From positions 37,256,256-37,320,255 of the forward strand of contig NC_061508.1 of the NCBI RefSeq assembly GCF_022539505.1: DNA of 64,000 nt. Reading direction: 5' to 3'. The position numbers were made by a program, and so were the translations under genes. The stretch is from Lolium rigidum. Lineage: Eukaryota; Streptophyta; Magnoliopsida; Poales; Poaceae. Below the pieces are notes generated by a model. It had not been told where the DNA came from, made no database searches, and was given only the letters and a program-made list of their open reading frames with translations. Shown in pieces: positions 45,833-57,547 of the stretch (its first letter is position 1; each line of letters opens with the position of its first letter).

Positions 45833-46165
45833 TTCAGGTAACAACATGCGATTTGGATCTTCGGAGAGGGAGCAGTGTTGTTTGATTGGCTTTCTCCTCT
45901 GTTCCTTCTCCTGATATCCACCCCCATCTCCACCAGGTACTCCATCGTGCCTCTTGTATACACCATGCCAGTGCACAACGCAGGACACGTACTCTTTTCT
46001 CTTCAGCTGTCTTTTTCTCCTCACTTTCGATCCCCTTTGCTCATGTAGCTATCGCTTTCTACAGAGCAGAGGTGGTGCAGCCCCCGATTTGATGCCACCA
46101 CCGCCTAATCGATGCAGTTGGCCGCTCTTCCTCCTCGTCCCGCCCCATCTGTACACCGCAGCTAT

Positions 46166-46877
46166 CACTACGTCAGGTGCTAGAATTGCCGGCACTACTC
46201 AAATGTGCCTGCGTATGTTCTCTTTGCCGGCATTTTTTCGGCAGGTGCCAGTAAAAAGTGTTGTTTTCTCGGCATTTTTGAAAAAGTGCCGCTAATTCCT
46301 AGGTTTACCGGCAGATTATCGACATGCCTGCAGTTGTTTTTGTGGCATTTCCCGAAAAGTGCCGGCAATGCATAGTATTACCGGCACTTTGTCGAATGGC
46401 CTCCAGTTTATTTAGTGGCATCTCCTCAAAAAGTGCCGGCAATTCACAGTATTACCGGCGTTTTTTGAAACTGCCTTTAAAATACACTCATTACAGGCAT
46501 ACAGTAAGTGCCGGCAATTCCTTTTGCTGGCATTTACCGAAAGTGCCGGCAATTCCTTTTGCTGGCATTTACCGAAAGTGCCGGCAATTCCTTCTGCTGG
46601 CATTTACGAAAGTGCCTGCAATTCCTTTTGCTGGCACAATTCCATGTATTACAGGCATTACAGGTATAACAGATAGTTCAGAAGCAGATAATAGGTCCAT
46701 ACATAATATATACATATAGGTCCATACATAATAATGCCCACTGGTAGGCATCAAAAGCAGTTCAGAACTTATAGGTCCACATAGTTCAACACTTACCAGG
46801 TTCTTAGATAACTAACAGTCCATAGATAACTAAAAGTTCTTAGATAACTAACTTGATGACTCAGGAGAGTTTAGCAC
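46166..46877. mobile_element. CACTA-type end with TGCCGGCA subterminal array
   Basis: CACTACGTCA at 46166 is followed by a 470-bp zone crowded with GTGCCGGCAATTCC, GCTGGCA and related words in both orientations. The zone ends in four units with a 35-bp period (46506, 46541, 46576, 46610). Such terminal arrays are typical of Triticeae CACTA elements. The matching right end was not identified, and the terminus departs from the common CACTACAAGAAA, so the family call is tentative. Confidence 0.55.
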
Positions 46878-47419
46878 TTACTCTGATGACTCAGATGAGT
46901 CAGACATATCAGAATCAGAGTCATCACGTACACTGTGGATCATCAGTCCAAGCTTACCTTTCCTCATAAGGAAGAATTCAAAGATGCAGATGTCTCCTTC
47001 TTCGATCTCATATGTCTTCATAGCTTTGGACCATCCAGTTGCTATGATTGCATTCTGGGCCTTCCCCTTTGCCATCTTCATGGTCACATCAAAGCATGCA
47101 TTGTTGTCTGTGTACTCCAGACCAACGGTAACAGCATTGTCTGGAGCACGGTCAATGAACTTTTTCAGGTACTGCTGAGTGAACTTCGTTCCAATATCCT
47201 GTCAACCATACAATGTATCCAATCAGTTCCAATCAGCAACAGTAACAGCATTGTTATGTAAATATTAAGGAAGGTTAGGTTTTGTATTTTTACCAGCTTG
47301 CATTTATTTTTGACCACTGATGATTTGGTCATCCTGTAGACATAGTACTCAAAATCCTCCTTTGGAAAGTGGTGGCAGTGGTCATTAAGGAAAGTGACTT
47401 GACCTTTTGTCAGGTACAT
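46878..47419 (-). pseudogene. B3-domain protein gene, 5'-truncated by a CACTA insertion
   Basis: Two exons join in frame to about 148 residues: 47294-47419 and 46878-47198, with GTAAAA donor and CAG acceptor. The product reads FPKEDFEYYVYRMTKSSVV, IGTKFTQQYLKKFIDRAPDN, VTVGLEYTDNNACFDVTMK, TGWSKAMKTYEIEEGDICIF and an acidic Ser-rich tail. This is one complete B3 fold, with the 'F.. YL', 'GW..A' and 'L.EGD.C.FE' landmarks. B3 proteins are plant nuclear DNA-binding factors. The ATG at 47419 lies at the junction with the CACTA end at 47421, so the true N-terminus was probably cut off. The surviving part has no frame damage. Confidence 0.7.
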
Positions 47420-47420
47420 G

Positions 47421-48086
47421 CACTACAAGAAAAGTTGCCATGGCCGACGAAGTTGAAGTCGCGCCGTGGTTGCTGGTGTACCATGGCCGACGATTTTGGT
47501 CCCTCCGTGGTGCATGTCAAAACTTTTTTTTCTCGTTTTTGAGGCCACCTAGCCCGACGAAGCGGCCAAAACGTGGCGTATGGTGGCCCGGGACGTGGTG
47601 CATCTCGAAATCTCGGGTTCGCCGGCCGAGTCAACGCAAATCCGCACCGCCGAGGGATGTAGGGCCCGGATGGCAGCCTCTGCGGCATTGTTTTTTTCTA
47701 CATCGCGCCATCTCGTTCAACGTTCTCCGATCGAGCCGTTTACGATGTAGGATCATGGGTCCCGCATGTCATCCTCTATGAACAAAAATTCTTTCTATTC
47801 TTGGATTTTTTTGACCCCCTGATTTCTGGCTACTTCCTTTTTCTTTTGATCCCTTGCCGCCTTGGAAACGTTGAGACCGGCTGTTGCTAAATGGGACCCG
47901 CATGTCATCCTCTATGTGCAATCAACTTTCTTTTCTTGGAGTTTTTTTGGCACCTCAAATTTGGTCACTTGCCTTTTTCTTTCGATCCCCTGCCGCCTCT
48001 CAAACGGTGATACCGCTGCGCTAGCTTGGGACCCGCATGTCATCCTCTATGTACTATAAAACTTTCTTTTCCTGGATTATTTTTGG
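47421..48086 (+). mobile_element. CACTA left end with 135-bp subterminal repeats
   Basis: CACTACAAGAAAAG at 47421 is a canonical CACTA terminus. CATGGCCGACGA repeats follow at 47438 and 47481. Three units with a period of 135-136 bp start with GGG(T/A)CCCGCATGTCATCC at 47757, 47893 and 48028. The flanking triplet on the left is ATG (47418-47420). The rest is lost in the gap at 48087; the other end is not seen. Confidence 0.85.
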
Positions 48087-48186
48087 NNNNNNNNNNNNNN
48101 NNNNNNNNNNNNNNNNNNNNNNNNNNNNNNNNNNNNNNNNNNNNNNNNNNNNNNNNNNNNNNNNNNNNNNNNNNNNNNNNNNNNNN
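48087..48186. other. Assembly gap (100 N)
   Basis: 100 unknown bases lying in repetitive sequence between a CACTA end and a Gypsy LTR; true length unknown. Confidence 1.
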
Positions 48187-48747
48187 ACATCTTTCACTCG
48201 ATACGTTTAATCCTTTGTTACGAGCAAGCCGGTGAGATTGACAACCTCACTCGTTTCGTTGGGACAAAGTACTTGGGTTGTGTTGTGCGGGTTCCGCGTT
48301 GGCGCCGGAATCCACGGTGTTGCGCCGCATCACATTTCGCGACCATCAACCTTCAACGTGCTTCTTGGCTCCTACTGGTTCGATTAAACCTTGGTTTCAT
48401 ACTGAGGGAAACTTGCTTCTATACGCATCATACCTTCCACTTGGGGTTCCCAACGGACGTGTGCATCTACGCGTATCAACAACCTTACTGCAAGTTGGGG
48501 CAAAGTACTTTGATTGTGTTGTGTGCAGGTTCCACGTTGTTGCTGACACCGGTAGTGCGCCCTGCCACTAGTCAGCTAGCAACACCTTCAGAAGTCACGC
48601 ATTTCTCCTACTGGTCGATTAAACCTTGGTTTCGTACTGAGGGAAAATTTGCTAATGTGCTCATCACACCTTCCTCTTGGGGTTTCCCAACCGCTTCCAC
48701 AACAACACTCAGCAAGAATATCTGACACCATCACCGGAGCACCATCA
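48187..48747 (+). repeat. Gypsy 5' LTR, 3' part, with a duplicated terminal module
   Basis: The LTR 3' half ends near CACCATCA (48747), eight bases before the primer site. Two diverged copies of the same ~280-bp module follow each other (about 48195-48478 and 48479-48747). Each has ACAACCT(C/T)ACT, TTGTGTTGTG(C/T)G, CTACTGGT(T)CGATTAAACC and CACTTGGGG/CTCTTGGGG. The second copy matches the solitary fragment at 27.0-27.3 kb. Confidence 0.75.
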
Positions 48748-48755
48748 AGATTTTC

Positions 48756-48773
48756 TGGCGCCGTTGCCGGGGA
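48756..48773 (+). promoter_or_regulatory. Primer binding site, tRNA-Asp type
   Basis: TGGCGCCGTTGCCGGGGA is complementary to the 3' end of plant tRNA-Asp, the usual primer of this Gypsy group. It lies eight bases after the LTR end and fixes the plus orientation. Confidence 0.9.
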
Positions 48774-48989
48774 GAAAGAGGACATCTGCAAGGGAGTCTC
48801 TCATCTCCAATCTTTTTTTTACTTTGTTATTGTTTGCTTAGTTTACTTTACTTTGTTTTGTTTGCTTTATCATATAAAAACACAAAAAAATTAATTTCTT
48901 TTTATAGTTGTCTTTATATCAAAAACACACAAAAAAATTAGTTTCTATTATAGTTGTTATTTATGTTGCTTAGTTTTAATTTTGCTAAA

Positions 48990-50602
48990 ATGGTTTCCGC
49001 TGAAAATACTAAGTTGTGTGACTTTACTAGCACCAACGACAATGATTTTATTTGTACACCTATTGTTCCTCCTGCTCCCGAAGCAGCCTTCTATGAAATT
49101 AAACCTGCTTTATTAAATCTTGTTATGGAAGAGCAATTTTTTGGTGTTAGTACTGAAGATGCCGCTTCTCACGTTAATAATTTTGTTGAACTTTGTGAGA
49201 TGCAAAAATATAAGATATAGATGGTGACATTATAAAACTAAAATTGTTTCCTTTCTCTTTGAGAGGGAGAGCTAAAGATTGGTTGCTATCTTTGCCTAGA
49301 AATAGTATTGATTATTGGGTTAAATGCAAAGATGCTTTTATTGGAAAATATTATCCTTCTGCAAAGATTATATCTTTGAGAAGCGACATAATGAAATTTA
49401 GACAATTTGATAATGAACATGTTTCTCAAGCTTGGGGAAGAATGAAATCTTTGGTAAACAATTGTCCCACTCATGGACTGACTACTTGGATGATCATCCA
49501 AACTTTTTATGCAGGACTAAATTTTTCTTCAAGAAATCTCCTGGATTCAGTTGCTGGAGGTACCTTTATGTCCATTACTTTGGGGGCTGCAACAAAATTA
49601 CTTGATGTTATGATGATAAATTATTCAGAATGGCACACCGAGAGAGCTCCACAAGGTAAGAAGATAAATTTTGTCGAAGAATCCTCCTCCTTGAGTGATA
49701 AAATTGATAATATTATGTCTATGCTTGTTAATGGTAAAGCTCATGTTGATCCAAATAATATTCCGTTAGCTTTTTTTGTTGTTCAAGAGGAGCAATGTTG
49801 ATGTGAATTTCATTAAAACAACAATTTCAACAACAATGCTTATAGGAATAATTTTGGTAGCAACAATTATAGGCCATATCCTTCTAATAATGGTAATGCT
49901 TATGGAAACTCTTATGGTAATTCCTACAGCAATAATCAAAGTGCACCCTGTGATCTTGAAGTCATGCTTAAGGATTTTATTAGTAAACAAACTGCTTTCA
50001 ATAAAACTGTTGATGAAAAGCTTGGCAAAATTGATATTCTTGCTTCTAAAGTTGATAGCCTTGCTCATATTGTTTATTTTCTTAAATTAAAAGTGTTGCC
50101 TCATGATGTTAAAGAAAGTAAAACTTTGAATGCCATTCAAATTAGAATTGATGAAAATGTTAGGATGTTGGAGGAATTGCATGCTAGGTGGGAAAGAGAA
50201 GATGAAATTGGTAGAAACAATAGTTTGACTAAAGTTTGTACCATCACCACCACCAGTAGTAATGAAGTTTCAAATTCTAGCCACTCTCCTACTATTAATG
50301 GTAAGATATTTGGCATAGGAAAAGTCCCTGCTCCTTCTACAAAATTGCCTAGAACCACTGAAACTGCTCCCGATAAGTGTGCTGAAATTTTTCAGAATGT
50401 GGGAGACAAAAGCCCTTTCACCTTTGATAAAAATAACTTTGATTTTGATGATTGCAATATATCTGAAGTAATTAAGTTCTTACAAAAGCTAGCTAGAAGT
50501 CCTAATGCTAGTGCTATAAATATGGCTTTTACAAAGCACATTACAAATGCTCTTATGCAAATTAGAGAAGAGAACTTAAAAGCACGATGCCTCTATTCCT
50601 AA
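48990..50602 (+). pseudogene. Gypsy gag protein, frameshifted
   Basis: Gag polyprotein of a Triticeae Gypsy element. From the ATG at 48990: FTSTNDNDFICTPIVPP, ALLNLVMEEQFFGVS, TEDAASHVNNFVELCEMQKY. After a deletion near 49212: LFPFSLRGRAKDWLLSLPRN, AFIGKYYPSAKIISLRSDI, MKSLVNNCPTHGLTTWMIIQ and FYAGLNFSSRNLLDSVAGG. After a second shift near 49800 there is an Asn-rich linker, then DFISKQTAFNKTVDEKLGKI. The retrotransposon gag domain forms the virus-like particle. Two or three frameshifts make this copy non-functional. Confidence 0.9.
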
Positions 50603-50636
50603 AAAGTTAGAAGATAGACGGGAGCCCATCACTAAG

Positions 50637-50960
50637 ATGAAAATAGATGGTTTTGATTGCAATGCTTTATGTGATCTCGGTGCAAGTATTTCTGTTATGC
50701 CTAGAAAAATCTATGATATGCTTGAATTGCCACCGTTAGAACAATGTTATTTGGATGTTCATCTTGTTGATATTTCTGCAAAGAAACCTTTGGGGAGAGT
50801 TGATAATGTTCTTATTATGGTTAACAATAACCTTGTACCCATTGATTTTGTTGTTTTGGATATTGAATGCAATGCTTCTTGTCCAATTATATTGGGAAGA
50901 CCGTTTCTTAGAACTGTTGGTGCTGCTATTAACATGAGAGATGGGATTATTAAATATTAA
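50637..50960 (+). pseudogene. Gypsy aspartic protease (retropepsin) domain
   Basis: MKIDGFDCNALCDLGASISV then MPRKIYDMLEL show the single D-L-G-A-S active-site motif of retrotransposon proteases. The C-terminal flap region ends CPIILGRPFLRTVGAAINM. It would cleave the polyprotein. It is separated from gag by one frameshift and is followed by stop codons, not reverse transcriptase. The element is thus either non-autonomous or cut off by the insertion at 51126. Confidence 0.9.
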
Positions 50961-51125
50961 TTCTCACTCAAGAAAGGTATGGAACACTTCCCTAGAAAGA
51001 GAAATAACTCACCTTATGACTCTATTATTAGAACAAATTATGATGTTGATGCTTCTTCACTTGATAATACTTGATACTCGCACTTTTTCCGCGCCTAGCT
51101 GAAAGGCATTAAATAAAAGCACTCT

Positions 51126-53845
51126 TGTGACGCCCCGGAACCGATACCATGAGAATTCCAGCGATCCCGCCAAAATCCGCACGATATCAATTCAGAGACG
51201 CCCTCCGACATGACGTGCGTAACGAATCACACACGTGATGCCAGAGGAATTATCACGAGCGATAACATTAGAATAGGTTTACAATAGAGCCCACAAGAAA
51301 CATATATTACAACAACGACTCCAGCGAGTCAATAATACAAATATACAATACAAAGATCAAAATCATATAGAAGATCAAATACGTCCGAGTACGGACAAGA
51401 TACAAATTGGACTAAGAGTCCTGAAGATAACTAGTGGCGTCCATAACCCTGCCCAAGCCAAGCCGGAAGGGTAACCTTGCTAACATCGCCATCTCAAACC
51501 TGCGAAAGTCGGGCCATCGGTTGCCGACAAAAGGGGGAGGAGACAAAAAGAAAGAAAGGCGAGGGTAAGTACCAATGGCACGTACTTGCGAGACAGGACC
51601 AACTGTGCTTGCTGGTGGGCGGTATAAACTTCACCCGGCTATATGTGGAGTTTAGCGGTAACAAAGCTTGACTAACTTATAGAGACACACTACAAGATTC
51701 GTCTAATCAGAGAAGATGAGAGAGCGCATAAGCTAGCAGTTCTATACTCTGCAAATATAACCCGACCGATGTGTTCCCCCCTTCGCAAAAGGAAGTACTT
51801 ACAAAGGCACTCACACGGTGGACAAGTTTTATTAAGTACCCGTTGTAGTAATGCTAAATTTCTATGCAAGTTATTAACATCAACATAAAGGTGTAAGTTG
51901 TTCTATGATCGAGCTATACAATTCCAAGTCATCCATAACCGCGGACACGGCTTATCGATAAGATGTACACCCTGCAGGGGTTGCCCAAATGTAACCATAC
52001 GCATGCTCGACCCCACTTACTACAGGTGACAAGGGATTAACTTGTCAATGCCTACAGATTGTAGACTAGGGTTTTGTTAGAAGTAGAGGGCAAGTAGATC
52101 TCGAAGGTTTCAGCCGAAAAGTACTCGCTGATTGCAAAAATTAGGGTTGTGTTGACAATAGATTCGATTCTTTCTTTGTCCCTCGACTCCCCCTTATATA
52201 GGAGGCGGAGCCGAGGGATTCGTAATACACAAGTTACAGAGTCCGGGAGGGTTTCATACCCATCCCGCAAGATTACAAGTTATATTTCCTAATACAACTC
52301 TAGCTTTCCTTACTAGCATCTTGGGCTTCCGAATCTTCTTATTCTTCGAGTCCTGGGCCTTTAGTAAACCCTGGGTACCATCTTCGGCAGACCCATTGGG
52401 TATGCATATGTCAACAGATGAAGTCTCACAACAAAACCGTTCCCAATGCAAGAGAAAGTTTAATGGGAGCCACCCAACTAAGATACAGACTCAGAGGTTT
52501 GTGTCGGTGGCTAGGCGTGCAAACCACACGCTTTGCTAAACATCCCGAAAGTTACAATACAGAATATAAACACCTGAAGGCAACAAGAAGTAAACACCCG
52601 AAGCCAACAGTAAGTAAAGCATGGCATAGGCAAATAAAACCAAGGTTGTGGCTCCCGATAAACAGACTCAAGGAGAGGTAATGGGTGTCCCAATAATCGT
52701 CCCCACGTATGGGCAGAGCACTCAGTCTTGGAATAGATAACAAGAATTCGGGTCCTAGGGGACATTAGCGAGTCAAAGTTCTGATGCTTTCGCAAAGGGG
52801 CTCACAGATGCCTCTGCTTACAATTTTAGTTGTTAACAATAAAGTAAAAGCATGTGTATCTCCCACAACTAATATATCATGTGATAACCTCCCAACAAAC
52901 CCAACATATATAAAGATAACAACAGATTCCTAAATATGCGCTACGACTCGCAAAGGCTCAGAAACAAACAACAGTGATGGGTAGCGGATATTTGACACGA
53001 CTCATATGCGTAACAGTAGAATAGGACGCGTGACTCGAAGAATCGCAATATATGGATAGCAAGAGAACAATGAGCAAGAAACTATAAAATAGGTGAAGGA
53101 GGTGGGCTCGCCTGTGAACAGCTGCAGAAGAACTTGTCGGAGAATTTGTCGTATCTCACATCAACACTTCGTGATCCTAACCAGGAAGAAACAAATGCTG
53201 GAACAAGCAACAAATGCAAATCTTACTACTACGGATGAAGAACCGGCATGATGAAGATGGTATGCATGGCATGGCAATTATGATGCAATGCAACTTATCC
53301 AATTTAAGCGGAGTCGGAACTCCGGAGAAACAATTTGGGTTGAAGTTGCATTTTCTACCGTCAAAGTTATGTGTTGATTAGTATGGCATAACATGGCAGG
53401 GGTCCGCTACTTCAAAGTTAAACGGAGTGGGGAAATCCTAGTTGGAAATCCAAAATACTTTGCATATATGTGAGGTGACATGCACAAACTATCACGGCTT
53501 GACATGATGCGAGATGCAAACAGATGCAGGGATGGCATATTCATGTTCCTCATATTTTTCTGATGGAAAAACATATAAAATACATTTTATTTTGAGTTAT
53601 GGTTTAGAAGATATGAATTTTGCAAGGTATAACACATTTTCTGTAATTTTCACTAAAACAGAATAGGTCCGGAACGTTTCTCACCCAGGAGCAGCTAGCT
53701 GCAGAGAATGACGAGCGGATCCAGGTCTGACATGGCGCTAACTGGGACAGTGGGTTGGTTAGTAGAACCTGCAAGGGGTTTTGTGGAAAACCATCATGGT
53801 TAGGGGCGCCGTGTTGATGTTGAAAACGTTACAGGGGCCAAACTA
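51126..53845 (+). mobile_element. LTR of a further retrotransposon, interrupted
   Basis: TGTGACGCCCCGGAACCGAT at 51126 is a typical Gypsy LTR start, inserted after the protease region of the preceding element (flank ACTCT, 51121-51125). The 2.7 kb that follow are non-coding (largest frame 94 residues), as expected of a long LTR. The sequence stops at 53845, where the LARD-like element is inserted; the remainder lies outside the window. Confidence 0.65.
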
Positions 53846-56800
53846 TGGTGAGCCAGCATACCACTGCATGGTGTAGTATGCAAGTCGTTGACATAACACC
53901 GATGAAACAACGTTTCACTAGTATTACATCCCTCAGAGTGGTACAACAGAAACATATGCGGGTCCAAGGCATGTCTATAGAATTACAATACAGACTCTTC
54001 ACCGAAGATCAACACAGCCTCCTACTTTACACTGAGAGAAAACTACAAATAAGCTCCAGAAGAACGACTCGTAGTCTAATCTATCACGAACTCTATCTAG
54101 AGAGGTACTTGTCTTACTACAGAACTATAGATCAATCTATATATTTAGGTTCTAGGATTAGGGAAATGATTCCCTTCTACTCCTGGTCTAGTTTTTTATC
54201 ATGTAGTGGTTGACTTTGTTGACTCTGCTGGCATAGTCATTTCTCTTGAAATTGTTGAATCCTCTATCTTCAAGCTTCAGTGTAGATCCTCCTTCGATGC
54301 CTCCATATCTAAGAAGCGGATTCAAAGAGGGATGAGTACGAGCATACTCAACAAGTTCATTATAGAAAAGAGGTGATTAATGCACTAGCTACAGCCATGG
54401 ACCAGAAAGTCGTAGGCAATGCAAGTTTTTGAAAACATTTCTTCAAAAGGTTGTTTTTATTCTGAAGAACTATGTCCGTCAGCCTTCATCGGATGTCTAA
54501 AACTTCATGGAGTTCCTTTCCAGCAGCGTTCGCAGTTCCAAACCCGGAACAGGGAGTGACAGGCCACAATTTGATACACTCTACAGAGGTGTGTTAGTTT
54601 ACCCATAAGATAGCTTATCCTTGTTGCCAACCCGGCGTACTTTCCCATCCACACTTCCTTGGTGTGAGGCCATGTATAAGTCATAGCCAATCATTGGGTC
54701 TTCCCACGACCTCGCATACCAGCCCTTTTGTAATTCACTGGCCACGATTGACTCATATGATCGATCCATGGGCCAGCCCGTTACAATCCATCATAGATAC
54801 AACTCGTAGTAGAAGCAATGGGTTGATTGCCTAGGGCTTCCTCCCCGCCTAAGTATCTGCATACTGGCCACTTGCGGTTGTAACCGTTGGTATGCGAGAG
54901 GGAAAAGAACAGCTGACTACTCCGTCCCACTCCAGATCTTATGGTAAACACGGGTATTACGGCGCAAAAATCACTGAACGACATTTGTTTTTAATCCTAT
55001 GTGAATATAAACCCATTGCAATGAAACCTCCACCAGGCTCGTACCATGGTTCCATTTCCCGCCACATATTCATATTCATAATTGTCAAAGTAATATTTTG
55101 TTTTTCAATGCAGAAATGATACGACTAGTACTTTGCAAGTAATTTGATAAAAAATAATCAAATAACATGAGCAAGCGATGAACTTGCTTTTCTTGACTGC
55201 AAGATTATGCAGTCAAGAACTTCGATATGAAATGACTCCAAATTCTGAAATAGCATCATCGTCCGGTAAGGAAAATGTTTAAAAGATTGGCAAATATGAT
55301 ATGATGCATAAGTATGAGATGAAGTCGCTCTAAGCGTGACCTAACCCCGATGATTTAGGATTAGTGAGTTCGAATGATTGGTTTAGGGTGTGTTGCACTT
55401 TTAGAGTGATTCTACAAACAAGGTTTATATTAGGTTTTTGTTGTCTTAGAACCGTTGCATAATAAGTAAAGAACAATTGTTGGTTTTGGTGCTACAGGAT
55501 ATGGTTAATGATTACTACTATATACTTCAAAAGAATAAATTTTGAAGAACATGTTAATTAATAAAGAACAATTATAATAACTAGGGTTGTGGAGTTCTCT
55601 GGTTTACTATCGTTTCAAATTAGATTCCTAATTAAGTATTATATGGATCATAACAAAGTTGGATTGAGTTCCTAGTCATGTAATGGTTGCATGGTTTGGG
55701 TTAAGCAAGGGTATATTAAGCAATTAATTATAATTGGTTGTTACCATGGTTGGTTATATTTTACTGGTGATAGATAGCTAGGGTTTATAGATCCTATTAG
55801 GCAGGGTTGATGACTGCTCTTTATTTACTTCAAAAGGATAACTTTTAAAGAACATATTACTTAAGTAATAAGATGTATTTCAATTAAGGCTTATGGTGTC
55901 TAGGGTTTGCTATTGGATCCAATAATTAAGGAAGGGTTGTTTCCTAAATAGGATGGTTCATAATTCTTTAGTACTTGTAGGGTTTAGTGGAGTATAAATA
56001 TATAAAGTGATTGCTACAAAGTATTGCTATTTTAGTTGGTCATCATGGTTATACTAAATAATGGTGTTTAAGGTTGATGACATGGAATTAAAAGGTAGTT
56101 AAGGATGATGATTTGGAGATTTCGAACTAGGGTCTTTATTTAGGCGGTTCTACTAGATCATCTAGGTTTTACTAGTATGAATAGGTGAAATACCAATTTA
56201 TTAGTAACAAGGTTTCTATATTTTATGTGAACATGGATATGTATTTAGTTGCTAGTTATGGATCTATAAGTGAAAAGAAAGTAACATGATCACATTGTAT
56301 AACCTAGGGTTTAGGATTGAAAGCAATTTAGGGTTCACATAAAATAATAGAGTTAGGGTTCTTAATAGGATTTAGGGTTTTAGTGTTCTCACATGAAATG
56401 ATAAGGTTATGGTTTTGTTCAATATGGAATTAGGGTTTCCTATTAGTGATGCAAGTCTTAAAGTAACAGCTTGGTTATAAAGTTTAAGTTATTAATAACT
56501 TCGAAATAAAAATAGTAATGGATTTAGCATTTTATTATTTTTTAGAAGATTAATAATTAGGATAAATATCATTGAGGGTTTAAATCCCAGTAATAACGAT
56601 TTATTAAGATAATGATAAAAGAAAATTATTTTTTAGTGTTTTCTTTATTTACGTAATGTTTTTTATTTAATTTTGAAAGTTTTCCTAATTATTTAATTTT
56701 AATTGAATTCAGAATAAAAGAAAAGTCTTAAATAATAAAGGTTACCAATTAAATTTTTATTTAAAATAAACTTTTGTATTATAATTTTATTGAATATAAT

Positions 56801-57384
56801 TTTTTTTTGTGAGCATTTTTATATCTCCTTTGTATTTTTCTGTGTTGAAATGAATTTTATACAATTTGGCAAAGTTATAGATATTATCTATAATTTGAAT
56901 TTAAATAGAATTTCTAAACGTACCCACAGTCAATGACTGGTGGGGTCGTGTCCACACTAGCTACCACGTGGCTTTGACTAAGGTCAAAATTGCCAACGTG
57001 GCAACCATGCTCACTGTCGGCAGCCAGTCGTCGACGACGACGACGTTCTTGGGCACGCGAGGGCGTGCGACTGGTTCCGTTCGAACCAGCACGCAAATTA
57101 GGCGAACTAGATAGTGGCATTGCCGCTCGGGAATGGTCAGTGGAAGCTTGCTGGTGACCATGGACTGCGGCGGTTTCCGGTGAGCAACGATGCTAGCGAG
57201 CTACAACGCGGTTTAGGATGAAATTGGAGGCCCTTGAGAAGCGGAAGATCACATGGATGCTTCGTGTAGGGTCGCCGGTGTCGATTGAAGACAGATGTGA
57301 CGCGGCGGTCGCCATTTCCCTCGCAATACTGCGAAAGGGAAGAGCCAAATTCTTCCTCCTCTGAGCTCCCCTTGACGCATGACT

Positions 57385-57495
57385 TCACCAGGTGGACGAG
57401 GACGACGAGGCGCTCCTCCTGAACTCATCGGCTGGCTCCGGGGAGGTCGGGAACGGTGGGGCGATAGGGTTGCTGGCGGCTAGAGTTTCGGTCAT
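57385..57495 (-). CDS. 36-residue open frame downstream of the LTR promoter
   Basis: On the minus strand, 45 bases after the TATA box, an ATG opens MTETLAASNPIAPPFPTSPE and so on to TGG-TGA, rich in Ser, Pro and Ala. It is the first ATG after the presumed transcription start and lies in a GC-rich island (56930-57780) within an otherwise AT-rich LTR. It may be a small leader ORF of the element or chance. Confidence 0.3.
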   Translation of the reverse strand: MTETLAASNPIAPPFPTSPEPADEFRRSASSSSSTW

Positions 57496-57539
57496 GGCGA
57501 TGAAAAGAAGAAGAACGAGGCGCTAGGGTTTCTTCCCCG

Positions 57540-57547
57540 TATTTATA
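57540..57547 (-). promoter_or_regulatory. TATA box inside the LARD LTR
   Basis: TATAAATA on the minus strand, followed by a C/T-rich leader (GAAACCCTAGCG, then CTTCTTCTTTTC) like a plant 5' UTR. Position and orientation fit the LTR promoter that would start the genomic RNA. Confidence 0.6.

Larger units (their letters stand above)
43166..46165. other. Probable Helitron interior, no assigned gene
   Basis: AT-rich to 44890 with two short tandem duplications, then GC-rich (44930-45560) with open frames on both strands (198 residues plus, 154 minus) lacking a recognised domain. 45820-45840 ends in an exon-like CAG|GTAACA. These may be captured gene pieces. An ATTATACCCTATATAAAAG sequence near 44686 resembles a Helitron 5' end in plus orientation. 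Confidence 0.35.

Noticed and set aside
46506..46640. CRISPR-like repeat array
   Set aside because: 35-bp period units have no unique spacers and lie in a CACTA subterminal zone of a plant genome.
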